Below, one piece after another: positions 1-9,000 of a stretch of DNA of 64,000 nt; the stretch's first letter is position 1; each line of letters begins with the position of its first letter. The position numbers and the translations under genes are program-made. The notes beneath the pieces are model-generated. The model made no database searches, was not told where the DNA came from, and worked only from the letters and a program-made list of their open reading frames with translations. This stretch comes from Ignavibacteria bacterium. Its GTDB lineage: Bacteria; Bacteroidota; Ignavibacteria; Ignavibacteriales; SURF-24. The DNA is taken from positions 62,001-126,000 of the forward strand of contig JAAXKQ010000003.1 of assembly GCA_025612245.1 (NCBI GenBank). Direction: 5' to 3'.

Positions 1-375
1 GCCGTTCTTTCAGCGGGTTCGGAAATTGCATTCATAAATAACACCGTATACAAGAACTGGACGGATAACTTTGGCGGCGGCCTAGTCATAAGGGGTTCAG
101 AGAATGCAAGGGTAGAAAACAACATTTTCTACATGAATACTGGGCGCCAGGGCAACCCGGGAGTAGATTTTTCGGGCGATTCCTCAAAAGTCCTGATTAA
201 ATATAATTATCCTGGCTACGGCACTTCTTCACCTCTGTTTACTTCAGAGACAAATCTGCACCTTCAAAATGGCTCCCCATGTATAGACCAGGGTGACCCG
301 GATCCTGCTTTTAACGATACTGATAAGTCGAGGAACGATCAGGGAGCCTATGGTGGCCCGCTCGGTAACTGGTAG
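1..375 (+). CDS. Right-handed beta-helix surface protein, C-terminal part
   Basis: The reading frame is open from base 1, so the N-terminus lies outside the window. The visible part has short parallel beta-helix-like repeats (IAFINNTVYKN, ARVENNIFYMN) as in pectate-lyase-like or polymorphic outer-membrane repeat proteins. It ends in a segment with GSPCIDQGDPDP and DQGAYGGPLG, a common closing motif of secreted beta-helix proteins in Bacteroidota. No sorting domain is visible at this end. The substrate is unknown. It is convergent with der. Confidence 0.7.
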   Translation, partial: AVLSAGSEIAFINNTVYKNWTDNFGGGLVIRGSENARVENNIFYMNTGRQGNPGVDFSGDSSKVLIKYNYPGYGTSSPLFTSETNLHLQNGSPCIDQGDPDPAFNDTDKSRNDQGAYGGPLGNW

Positions 376-390
376 TAAAAAGCCTGTCAT

Positions 391-426
391 ATAAAAAAAA
401 ATGCAGGTCCCTAAAGAGGGGCCTGC
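391..426 (-). terminator. Intrinsic terminator of the der operon
   Basis: GCAGGTCCC (403-411) and GGGGCCTGC (418-426) form a 9-bp stem with one G-U pair and a 6-nt loop. On the minus strand it is followed by a long T-run (complement of 392-400). It lies 20 nt past the der stop codon. Confidence 0.85.
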
Positions 427-446
427 ACATTCATGACCTAACTTAT

Positions 447-1760
447 TTATTTTGCCTTGAAGGCTAATACAACCGGAACGCCTTCGAAGCCGAAGTTGCG
501 CCTCAGTGCTTTTTCAAGGTAACGCTTATAGTTATCCGGAACGTACTTCGGCTCATTTGTAAAGAATAGGAATGCCGGATAGCTGTCCCCTACCTGCGTA
601 ATGTATTTGATTTTAATTTCCTTTCCCGTTGGAGTCGACGGAGGCGGGAAATTCTTTATTTCTTCCAGCATCACGTCATTAAGCCGGCTCGTGGGAATTT
701 TCTTTTTCCTTTCCTCGTTGACTTTCTTGCACAGCTCGATGAGGTTATAGATGCGCTGTTTTGTAAGAGCGGAAATAAAGGTAATTGGGATAAAATCAAT
801 AGAGCCCATCTTTGACCTGATCTGCTCCTCGTAGTGCTTTGCAGTATTGGAATCCTTTTCAATCAGATCCCACTTGTTCACGGCGATAATAACGCCCTTT
901 CTTCTTATAAGGGCTTCGTCTATGATTTTCTGATCCTGCCCTTCCAGGCCGTTCGTGCTGTCGAGCATTACAACGGCAATGTCGCACTCGCCTAAAGCCT
1001 TCATGGTCCTTACCATGGAGTAAAACTCAATGTTCTCCTTGATCTTACTTTTTCTCCTTAAGCCTGCCGTATCGACCAGAATGATCTCCTCGCCGTAGTA
1101 TTTGAGGTAAGAATCCAGGCTGTCGCGCGTGGTGCCGGGGATGTTAGTTACAATGCTCCTGTCATATCCAAGGAGGGCATTTGTAAGAGAAGACTTGCCT
1201 ACGTTCGGCTTTCCCACCATTGCAATTCTAAGCCTTGTATCCTCGCCTTTAGTGCTGCTTGAGAAGTCAAGCCTTGCAATGATCTCATCCAGCAAGTCGC
1301 CGATTTTCCTTCCGGCCATGGCGGAAATGTCGAAGAGGTCGTCAAAGCCAAGGCTGTAAAATTCGCCAGCGTTTGGTTCATCTGCCTGTGAGTCGACTTT
1401 ATTTACGATCAGTATCGTTTTTTTGTTTGATTCCCTGAGCATTCTTGCAATTATTGAATCCATTGGGGAAAGTCCCTGCTTGGCATCAACAACAAACAAG
1501 ACCAGGTCGGCCTCGGTTATTGCAATTTCAACCTGCTCCCTTATGGCTGTTTCAAAAAGGTCCGGTGAATCGGGCACATAGCCGCCCGTATCAATAAGCC
1601 TGAAGATTTTTCCGCTCCAGTCCACCTCGCCATACTTTCTGTCGCGTGTAACACCGCTAAGGTCATCAACGATTGCTTCGCTGCTGCCCGTAAGGCGGTT
1701 AAAGAATGTGGATTTACCTACGTTTGGCCTGCCCACTATAACAACAATTGGATCTTTCAT
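447..1760 (-). CDS. der: Ribosome-associated GTPase Der (EngA)
   Basis: Der is an essential double GTPase for late 50S subunit assembly. The sequence shows two tandem G domains. The first has the P-loop GRPNVGKS (residues 10-17), DTGG and NKVD. The second begins near residue 180 with GKPNVGKSS, then DTAGLRRK and NKWD. A C-terminal KH-like domain follows (about 350-437). The length of 437 aa is normal for the family. It is the last gene of a minus-strand operon, 29 nt after the DUF5683-like gene, and a terminator follows it. Confidence 0.97.
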   Translation of the reverse strand: MKDPIVVIVGRPNVGKSTFFNRLTGSSEAIVDDLSGVTRDRKYGEVDWSGKIFRLIDTGGYVPDSPDLFETAIREQVEIAITEADLVLFVVDAKQGLSPMDSIIARMLRESNKKTILIVNKVDSQADEPNAGEFYSLGFDDLFDISAMAGRKIGDLLDEIIARLDFSSSTKGEDTRLRIAMVGKPNVGKSSLTNALLGYDRSIVTNIPGTTRDSLDSYLKYYGEEIILVDTAGLRRKSKIKENIEFYSMVRTMKALGECDIAVVMLDSTNGLEGQDQKIIDEALIRRKGVIIAVNKWDLIEKDSNTAKHYEEQIRSKMGSIDFIPITFISALTKQRIYNLIELCKKVNEERKKKIPTSRLNDVMLEEIKNFPPPSTPTGKEIKIKYITQVGDSYPAFLFFTNEPKYVPDNYKRYLEKALRRNFGFEGVPVVLAFKAK

Positions 1761-1789
1761 TTCATTCCGAATAATTTACTAAAGTACCA

Positions 1790-2704
1790 TTAAAAACTAT
1801 ATGTTAAATTTACCTGGGGATAAAGCTCCGAAACGCCGTAGAGTTCAACCTGCTTTAACTGCATATTCACCGCCAGACTCTTATTGTACCTGCTTGCGGT
1901 CCAAGCGGCGTCAAAGGCGCTTAAGACGTGGTTAATAACCATGGCAACCACTGCTCTTTGAGAATACTTATAAAAAGTATCGTCGGGTTTTATGTGCATC
2001 TGCGCATAATCGAGCATCTGCTGCGGAAGGTTGGTCAGGTATACCGGCGTATCAGGGTCACTGTCCTTCCATCCGTGGTTAAACTGATGGTATTTACCGA
2101 TGAGTTCATAGTACTGCTGTTCCCCGTAACCGGGCAGCACGTGTGAAAACCTTGGGATCTGGCGTTCCACGGCATTAATTTCTGCAAAGCTTACCCTGTC
2201 CTGCGGCGCTTTAGTGGCGTCGGGATCGATTTTTATATTTGAGACCACGTCGCTTTCATTTGCCACCTCGGAGGCATACTTGTTAAGCCATTCGGCGTAG
2301 CGGACTGCGCTCCAGTTTGCATTTGCGTAGCGCTGAAAGTCGAGCGTTGCGTCGTCACCTTTCTTGTCGTAGTACAACGAGGCGCCAATTGCCACAGCCT
2401 CAACAGCCAGGAAAGCGGCAGCTTTCCAGTAGCTCTGTGCGTAGGCTTCACCCGAACCGGGCAGAATAAGAGAGAACAACCCGGCAAGAAGAGGTGACTT
2501 TTTCCCGGAAAGAGAAACCTCCGGCGAATTCACGCTTTTATTGTAACCGTTAAGAGCAATCCTAGAGTCCTCGAGCAGGTTGCCAGTATACCTGCTTTGC
2601 AATGAATCACTTTTAATGGGCTCGGTTTTCCGTGAGTCGTTACTCTGAGCAAAGCTGCTATCCAAGAAAGCAATCACGAAGAGCAGCATAAGAATATTTT
2701 TCAT
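1790..2704 (-). CDS. DUF5683-like envelope protein
   Basis: A secreted or envelope protein of unknown function with a signal peptide (about residues 1-20, ending at SSFAQ). A hydrophobic region near residues 75-115 contains LLAGLFSLILPGSGEAYAQ, which resembles the conserved 'SxxlPGxGq' segment of DUF5683 proteins of Bacteroidota. An ATG at 2719 is also in frame, but AAGGAG (2716-2711) lies inside that extension and is 6 nt from the ATG at 2704, so 2704 is preferred. It sits between a surface peptidase and der in one operon, 30 nt past the peptidase stop. Confidence 0.6.
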   Translation of the reverse strand: MKNILMLLFVIAFLDSSFAQSNDSRKTEPIKSDSLQSRYTGNLLEDSRIALNGYNKSVNSPEVSLSGKKSPLLAGLFSLILPGSGEAYAQSYWKAAAFLAVEAVAIGASLYYDKKGDDATLDFQRYANANWSAVRYAEWLNKYASEVANESDVVSNIKIDPDATKAPQDRVSFAEINAVERQIPRFSHVLPGYGEQQYYELIGKYHQFNHGWKDSDPDTPVYLTNLPQQMLDYAQMHIKPDDTFYKYSQRAVVAMVINHVLSAFDAAWTASRYNKSLAVNMQLKQVELYGVSELYPQVNLTYSF

Positions 2705-2734
2705 CATTATCTCCTTCAAGTTGAGGAATAAATT

Positions 2735-5700
2735 CTACAAGTTAAAATCAAACAGAATGCCGCCGTAGAACTGCCATTCCTTTCCATATCGGACCAATTC
2801 ATTGTCTATCATCCGGTCAGCCCTGTCGAATGAATAAGCAGCGCTGAAAAACAAGCTCGTCGGGAACATATAGAACGATTCCAGTTTAACTCTCAGTTCC
2901 GTGCCGGCGCCCTTCTTGAAGGTGCTAAGCTTGGGCATTTTTTCCTCCCAGGCGTTTCCGAAGTCGCCAAAGACCGAAAGGAAAATTTTGTCCAGGTAAA
3001 GGAAGCCAAGCCTGTAGTCTATGTTCTTGAAAAGCGGGAACCTGTAAGTCAGGTTAAGCCATCCCAGGCGTTTTCCGCTTACGGCATAGAAGGGATAGCT
3101 TTTCATTCCTACGAGCCCGCCAAGGTAATAGTCGAAGAAGTCTGTTGTATCGGCCATGCGGCTGAGAATGGCGGCTCCCCTGAACTGTGCTGTAAGAGTA
3201 TGTCCCTTCCAGAGTGGAATGTGTTCTTTCCAGTTAAGTTCCAGGCGGTTAAAGTCGAAGTTATCGTATTGGCTTTTGACAATTCCGTCGTCGGCTGCAT
3301 AACGGTTATGCAAATTAAATTTATTCATCTCATAGTTATACTGCAGGTCCAATTCCCTTCCGATCGGATTTATGTCGCTATCGACATATGGAAATAGCAT
3401 CTCGTGGTGATATTTTACCTGGAAGTTCCGTCCAATGAGGTAAGTATCCTTTGTTTTCTGCTGGAGCACGTCCGGGCTGCTGGGAAGCACAAAACTTCCC
3501 AAAATGGTGGTATAAGTACTGTAAATAAACCTGAACTCCAGGTCGTTTCCGCGCGCAAAAATCCTGTGCTTGGCCGCAAGGTCCATTTCAAAAAGGTCAT
3601 AGGTAACGTCAACCGGAATAAACTTATTATCAGCTTCATCCCAGGGGAACTCTCCTTTGGCGTCCCTGCTAACGCTATAAAGCTGAAGTGAAAGTTCGGG
3701 TTTAATTCCCATGTTAAAAAGAAGCGGGAGCTTGTTCCTGTAGTTCAGTTCCAGGAAGAGATCGCGCTCCATGCGCCTGTTCAGAGATGCCCCGGCAAAA
3801 AACGAGAAGCGGTCCAGCATGTCATTTGAAGTAACATAAACTCCGGGCTTAATTTTGTCTACTGGATTATTTGATACCGAGTAGTTGTCGTATCTTACGA
3901 ACGGAAAGAAAGAAACCTTCGTAAAAGCCCCCTTGTAAGGAGTACTTTTTGTATCAGGCAGCTTATTGTCGTCATATTCAATTAAGTTATTGATGCCGAA
4001 GCCATTAATGTCGCCGTTTGACTTATCGGCACTTAAAGGGGCATTGTCGTGGGGGATATATCTTTTCAAAGGGTCAACTTTCTTTTGTTCCAGTGTATCG
4101 AGGAACAAAATTTTGTATCCTGTGGAAGAATAACCTGCATAAACGATGTTTCCCTTCTGGTCCACAGATGGCATGAAGGCACCACCGATGACGTTAGTAA
4201 GCTGCTCGGTGGCTTTGGTCCTCAGGTCCATGGAATAAATGTTGAATATTCCGCTTTCATCGCTGGAATAATATAGTTTTCCGTCGGGGCCGAATACGGG
4301 GTTCCTCTCGTCGGCTTTTGTCTGTAAGAGATATTCAAGCCCTGAGGCATCAGTTTTTACTGATGCAATGTCGCGCCCGTTAGCATTTGCACAGTCGAAA
4401 ACAACCGACTGGTCGTCATTTGAGAATCTGGGGTTAAATACCTGCTCTCCGTTTTCAAAGAAAGTAAGCCTCTTAAATCCCTTTCCCTTAATATCCACGA
4501 GTCCAAGGTTCGAGGTACCGTCTTTCTGGTAAACAAATACAATTTTCGACCCGTCGTGAGAAACAAAAGGCTGGTTTGCCCTGAGTCCGTGCGTCAGTCT
4601 TGTTTCCTCTTTTTCATTGAGGTCATAAACATAAATGTCGTGTATGTTTGTCCATGAAGGATTGTCCTCGCTAAGCTTGGAGTAAACGATTTTATTCTCG
4701 CCTTTTATCCAGCTGATGGTGGATCTGACGTTAAATGTGACCATTTCGTCTTTACCGGTCTTAAGGTCATAAGAATATACGTTTGAAGGGCTGAAATAAT
4801 CGCTCTGCTTGTTTGAAAGGTAAATTATCTTTGTACCGTCTTCGGAAAAAACGGGATAGAAGTTGCCGAAGCCTTCGCCCGCAATTTCTTTTCCCTTAAC
4901 AACGTTCTGCTCAACCTGTTCGGTCCTTCTCTTATAATCCTTGGTCAGGCTTTCCTTCCATTCATCATAGATCTCATCGCCCGACTTCCCGAGCACGTCC
5001 TTAAATGCGGCGTCCATGGTAAAGTTTTTCAGTTTTCCCAGTGCCTGCGTAATTTTTCTTAATTTATCCTCGCCATACTTCTGAGCGATGTAGGTAGTAA
5101 GGGCAAAGCCTGCATTATAGACAGACTCGTTTCCAAGGCTCGTCTTGCTGAATACGCCCATCTGGTTCCAGGTCATCATTCCCCCTTCGAGGGCATAGCT
5201 GCGCAGTATCATATCCCTGTGCGAGTCCCAGTTGTCGTAGTTAAATTCCTTTCTCATATACTGTGCCGAGCCTTCTGCAAACCAGGCCGGAACGTTAATT
5301 GTTGCAATGGGATAGGAAGCAATTACGTTAGGAAAACCGTAAAGTATATCGGGCCTTCTTTTATCCTCGTAGTTCATGAATTGGAAGTAAAAGGCAGGCA
5401 GCGTGCGGCCAAGTTTCATGGCAGACTGGATCTGGACCATGTGCGTAAACTCGTGTGAAATAACGTTCCTCAGCCAGTTATGCGTACCCCTAAGGTCGAA
5501 ATCCAGTGCCGAGGACCAGATTTCAATTTTGTTGTCAAAGAAATAGGTGGCACCATTTGAATAATCGTCTATATCCTTTACGACAAAATGAACTGTTTCG
5601 GGTTCATACTGATACAAGGAAGTAATGGGTCCCCAGACCTCATCTGCAATTTTCAAGATAGCTCTTGCAGTCCTTTCAGTCTCCTCGTGGTAGTGCACCT

Positions 5701-5821
5701 GAACGTGCTCCCCTTTAAGAGTAAGCCAGTTCAGCTCAGGATGGAATTCAGTAAACTGAGCCAGTGAAACCCTGCTCAAGAGCAGAATACAAGCTAAAAG
5801 TAATCCAAAAAGTTTTTTCAT
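2735..5821 (-). CDS. Secreted gluzincin-like peptidase / TolB propeller / outer-membrane barrel protein
   Basis: A 1028-aa envelope protein with a signal peptide (1-21, cleaved near SLAQF). The N-terminal part resembles a zinc peptidase of the MA-like clan: HEFTH at residues 123-127 and a downstream PAWFAEGSAQYM segment whose Glu fits the third zinc ligand. Residues about 310-600 contain WD40/PD40 (TolB-like) repeats such as PVFSEDGTKIIYLSN, PVFGPDGKLYYSS and PSVDQKGNIVYAG. From about 640 to the end the sequence alternates like a beta-barrel and resembles BamA/Omp85-type surface antigens (FPLFKNIDYRLGFLYLD, FGDFGNAWEE, terminal FGGILFDFNL-like strand). The substrate is unknown. The active-site residues are present, so it could be a surface-anchored protease. 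It is first in an operon ending with der. Confidence 0.75.
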   Translation of the reverse strand: MKKLFGLLLACILLLSRVSLAQFTEFHPELNWLTLKGEHVQVHYHEETERTARAILKIADEVWGPITSLYQYEPETVHFVVKDIDDYSNGATYFFDNKIEIWSSALDFDLRGTHNWLRNVISHEFTHMVQIQSAMKLGRTLPAFYFQFMNYEDKRRPDILYGFPNVIASYPIATINVPAWFAEGSAQYMRKEFNYDNWDSHRDMILRSYALEGGMMTWNQMGVFSKTSLGNESVYNAGFALTTYIAQKYGEDKLRKITQALGKLKNFTMDAAFKDVLGKSGDEIYDEWKESLTKDYKRRTEQVEQNVVKGKEIAGEGFGNFYPVFSEDGTKIIYLSNKQSDYFSPSNVYSYDLKTGKDEMVTFNVRSTISWIKGENKIVYSKLSEDNPSWTNIHDIYVYDLNEKEETRLTHGLRANQPFVSHDGSKIVFVYQKDGTSNLGLVDIKGKGFKRLTFFENGEQVFNPRFSNDDQSVVFDCANANGRDIASVKTDASGLEYLLQTKADERNPVFGPDGKLYYSSDESGIFNIYSMDLRTKATEQLTNVIGGAFMPSVDQKGNIVYAGYSSTGYKILFLDTLEQKKVDPLKRYIPHDNAPLSADKSNGDINGFGINNLIEYDDNKLPDTKSTPYKGAFTKVSFFPFVRYDNYSVSNNPVDKIKPGVYVTSNDMLDRFSFFAGASLNRRMERDLFLELNYRNKLPLLFNMGIKPELSLQLYSVSRDAKGEFPWDEADNKFIPVDVTYDLFEMDLAAKHRIFARGNDLEFRFIYSTYTTILGSFVLPSSPDVLQQKTKDTYLIGRNFQVKYHHEMLFPYVDSDINPIGRELDLQYNYEMNKFNLHNRYAADDGIVKSQYDNFDFNRLELNWKEHIPLWKGHTLTAQFRGAAILSRMADTTDFFDYYLGGLVGMKSYPFYAVSGKRLGWLNLTYRFPLFKNIDYRLGFLYLDKIFLSVFGDFGNAWEEKMPKLSTFKKGAGTELRVKLESFYMFPTSLFFSAAYSFDRADRMIDNELVRYGKEWQFYGGILFDFNL

Positions 5822-5839
5822 CTTCAGTATGGTTAATTA

Positions 5840-5911
5840 AAAAAGGGAATCACCTGCAAGCCGCCTTATACCGGAAACACTCTTCAGGTACAATCTCGGC
5901 GTGCAGGTGAT
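5840..5911 (-). terminator. Long stem-loop with T-run before the peptidase gene
   Basis: ATCACCTGCA (5849-5858) pairs perfectly with TGCAGGTGAT (5902-5911), and the stem is extended by AAGCCG/CGGCG. The 43-nt interior could fold further. On the minus strand the stem is followed by CCCTTTTTTAATTAA. It lies 82 nt after the M6-like gene stop and 28 nt before the peptidase start. It can be the terminator of the porU-porV-M6 transcript or an attenuator in the peptidase leader. A TAAATTTG box (5938-5931, minus) just upstream could be a -7 element, but no good -33 element is seen. Confidence 0.65.
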
Positions 5912-5992
5912 ATGGCTGATTATTTCAGGCCAAATTTAAGGTTTTTGTTGCCGGTAAACAGCAGGATAATTTTTCTCTTCTTTTCCCGGGGC

Positions 5993-8900
5993 TTACTTAA
6001 TAATTGCAATTTTTACCGTATTGTTCTCAGTTTTTCCGGTTACACCCGTAGCCTGAATTCTGGCAAAATAAACGCCGCTTTGCACTCCGGAGACATTCCA
6101 AACGGTCTCGTTATCCAGGCCTCCGCGGGCATTGTCGCTTAGCTCTGCCACCAGGTCGCCTGCAAGGTCAAATATTTTGATTTCAATCTTCGAATCCTCG
6201 GAAACAAAATACCTGATGTTTGTCTGCTCCCCATAGACCGGGTTAGGCCAGTTATATGCCCTCTCTTTCGGCATAAAGACAGACTGGCGGTTTGTATACT
6301 GCGCCTGAGCTAAAAAGGAATTGCCGGAGCTGCTTCCGTTTTCCGAAGCCCAGTAAATGTTTTCCGCGCCCGAGGAAACAGTATAGGTGTAAAACAGGCT
6401 GTCTGCTGTTACGAGCGATAAAGCCGTTCTATCGGTGTTAAACAGGACGGGGTTAGTCGAAACTCTCTGCCCGGAAGAAACCGGGAAGCCTTTTATTACC
6501 CTGCCCGTAGCTGCGTTGACAGCAAAAGTACGCCCGTCTTTTGTAACTGCCAGAATTTCCGTTGCACCCAGCTGATTATTATAGAAAACGAGCGGGGTGG
6601 AATTAAAACCAATTCCCTGCGGGTCCTCGAAGGGAAAGTTGTCGGCCTGTGCACCCCTGAGGTTTAAGGCATTGAGATTCTTACCCGAAATAATTACGTA
6701 GTTTTCTCCATTCTGCTTCAGGTCGCCCAATGAAAACGAAGTAACGGCAGAGTCACCAAGTGCTCTCAGGTTAATTGTCTTTAGAAACTCTCCATTGGAT
6801 AGAACGGATATTTCGTTGTCTGAAGTAAGTACAACTGTAACATAATTCCCGTTTTTATCCTTTGTAAGTGCAATCTTTACTGCCGGAGACGTAAAGAAAT
6901 ACTCTTTCTTCAAGGGGTCAATAAGTCCATAAGAGCCTTCTGCAACTTTATAGAAAGCGGAATAATTTGTCCCGTCGAGGGCAAGATTAAGAACCGGGAA
7001 ATCCAGCGAGGGCAGATGCTCCTCCCTGATTAGCGTAAAGCCCGGGGCAGATGCCGTTCCGGGAGCATAGAAAACCACTTTTCCTTTTTCAGTACCAAAT
7101 GCAATAAGCCTCTGAGTGTTTTCACCTTCCGTAATTGCAGGAGCCGTAGAGGGGTTTTCAGAAAGAACCTGTTCAGCGGTTACCGCATTTGCACCGTTAT
7201 ATATATAACCCTTGAGCCTGTTTCCCACAATGCCTGCAACAACTTCTTCCGAAGCCGCCTGAGATGCAGCAAGTGCTGCTGAAGAAAATGCGGTAACTGA
7301 ATCCAGGATTGTGCCATTCATGCTGCTCAGTCTCAGTAAAGAAGTGCCTTTTAAGGCATAGAGATTTAACCCCAGCGCTCTAAGAGAGCTCAGGCCGAAA
7401 GGGAGTTTTCTATAGGCCAGTGGCTTAACAACTGTATCTCCGAAGGAAAGGTTAAAACTCATTTTGTCGGAGACGTCCGAAAAGTTACTCATTGTAACCA
7501 GGCTGTTTGCACCGCTGTTTGTTCTAGCAGGAGGCTGTGTATCGAATGAGAACCTGTTAGTAAAGAGTGTTGAAGGATTCGATTTATACCAGAAATCGAA
7601 TTCCGTGCCTTCGCCCACAACCTCATCGCCCAGGATTGTAGTGAATTTTTCGCCGATTTCCTGCACGCCGTCAGCCTCTTCAACGTCGACGCCGCGCCTG
7701 AACTTATCCGTATTTATCGTATTGGTAGAAATCTTTTCATTAATTACATTTTCATCAATGTGCCAGACTACAATTCCGTTTCCGGGAACAGCCCAGTCGT
7801 ATTCGTCAACATTAATGACGACACCCTTAAGTGAATCGGCAGACTCATAAGAAAAACCAGAAGTATCCTTCGGGAAAACGCGCGTAAGCGTATCCTGCCC
7901 GACGACATAGGTTACAACAGCGCCGTTTTTTAGTGCGTCGCGGCTCCTGTTTTCAACGAGGTAGTATTCCCTGGAATTAATGGGCACCTTAATGAGAGTC
8001 GTATCGCCCGGTTGTGCAGCTCTCAAAGCCTTAAGGTTAAGAGTTCCGCCATTTATATTTGCTTCCACGGGAACAGTCCATCCGAGGAACATCTTCTCCC
8101 ACGGTGAAGGCTCCGGCGGGAAAAGGCCGCTGAAGGTAAAAATTGCCTGCCCGTCCATGAGTCCGAAGCGCCCAATGGCACTTAAGCCCGTTTTTGTATC
8201 GAATAGGTCGGGAAGCCCCAGGTGGCTGCCAATGCTGGAGACGACAAGACCGTTAATTGATATCTGGAGCAGGTTCTTTGCTCCGGTAATATCCTCAATT
8301 TCCCGGCTTTCAGTTTCGGGAATGATCATCGTATTATATTTTCCATCCCTGTTCAGTGGCAGGCCTGAGAGGTCGCCTCCGATTGTATTCCTGAACATAT
8401 TATCGCTCAGATAGACTGAAGGAAGGTCCCTGTCATTTCCAAGGCTTCCAGGGATTGAAATATCGCGTCCTACGCCTGCGTGGAAAATTACAAAGGCATC
8501 GTAGGAAGAAAAATCAATTCCGGGGTTCTGCTCTTTGGCAAGGGGCCAGACTTCCTTTGCAAGCGTGCCCAGTGAAGTAAGGTCAGAAGAATTTGCCGCC
8601 GGCGCGTAGTCGCGGATTCTTTTTGAGACCGTCACCTTCGGGAGAACGGTATAGCTAAGAGTAAGGTTTCCATTGGAAACGGCTCTGAAATAGTTCTGTG
8701 CGAACTTAAGGTGCAGCGAAAAATAGCTTTCATCGTGCGGCAGCGGATCCAGTATTGAATTGCCGTACTGTGCGGTATAAATGCTGCCGAACTTGCCGTT
8801 TCCAACTGTAGTGGGATCTTCCGGCTTTTCCTCCTGGAACTCGACTAATACGGCGAGTATGCGCAGGGATTGCGGAGAGGTTTTTTTAATAGAGACCGGG

Positions 8901-8995
8901 TCAGGGTATGGAGTACCCTTCAAATTATATGTCTGGGCAGATAAACTGCCCAGACATAAAAATGACAACAGAAAAAGGAATAGTTTTTTGTGCAT
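5993..8995 (-). CDS. M6-like (immune inhibitor A-type) T9SS cargo, zinc site lost
   Basis: A 1000-aa secreted protein with a signal peptide (1-20, GSLSAQ). The N-terminal ~450 residues match the M6 peptidase-like fold: ILAVLVEFQEE, SSYDAFVIFHAGVGRD, GLPDLFD and the WEKMFLGW region. The M6 signature HExxHxxGLPDLYD reads here as S253-S254-I-G-S257-H-L-G-L-P-D-L-F-D, so both zinc histidines and the catalytic glutamate are replaced by serine; the codons were read directly (8225-8239). A beta-propeller-like middle follows. The last ~85 residues are a T9SS type A sorting domain (NWPNPV, YFVSEDSKIEIKIFDLAG, SGVYFARI, VKIAIIK). It is therefore probably a non-catalytic surface protein. It follows porV by 5 nt. 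Confidence 0.85.
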   Translation of the reverse strand: MHKKLFLFLLSFLCLGSLSAQTYNLKGTPYPDPVSIKKTSPQSLRILAVLVEFQEEKPEDPTTVGNGKFGSIYTAQYGNSILDPLPHDESYFSLHLKFAQNYFRAVSNGNLTLSYTVLPKVTVSKRIRDYAPAANSSDLTSLGTLAKEVWPLAKEQNPGIDFSSYDAFVIFHAGVGRDISIPGSLGNDRDLPSVYLSDNMFRNTIGGDLSGLPLNRDGKYNTMIIPETESREIEDITGAKNLLQISINGLVVSSIGSHLGLPDLFDTKTGLSAIGRFGLMDGQAIFTFSGLFPPEPSPWEKMFLGWTVPVEANINGGTLNLKALRAAQPGDTTLIKVPINSREYYLVENRSRDALKNGAVVTYVVGQDTLTRVFPKDTSGFSYESADSLKGVVINVDEYDWAVPGNGIVVWHIDENVINEKISTNTINTDKFRRGVDVEEADGVQEIGEKFTTILGDEVVGEGTEFDFWYKSNPSTLFTNRFSFDTQPPARTNSGANSLVTMSNFSDVSDKMSFNLSFGDTVVKPLAYRKLPFGLSSLRALGLNLYALKGTSLLRLSSMNGTILDSVTAFSSAALAASQAASEEVVAGIVGNRLKGYIYNGANAVTAEQVLSENPSTAPAITEGENTQRLIAFGTEKGKVVFYAPGTASAPGFTLIREEHLPSLDFPVLNLALDGTNYSAFYKVAEGSYGLIDPLKKEYFFTSPAVKIALTKDKNGNYVTVVLTSDNEISVLSNGEFLKTINLRALGDSAVTSFSLGDLKQNGENYVIISGKNLNALNLRGAQADNFPFEDPQGIGFNSTPLVFYNNQLGATEILAVTKDGRTFAVNAATGRVIKGFPVSSGQRVSTNPVLFNTDRTALSLVTADSLFYTYTVSSGAENIYWASENGSSSGNSFLAQAQYTNRQSVFMPKERAYNWPNPVYGEQTNIRYFVSEDSKIEIKIFDLAGDLVAELSDNARGGLDNETVWNVSGVQSGVYFARIQATGVTGKTENNTVKIAIIK

Positions 8996-9000
8996 TTTAA

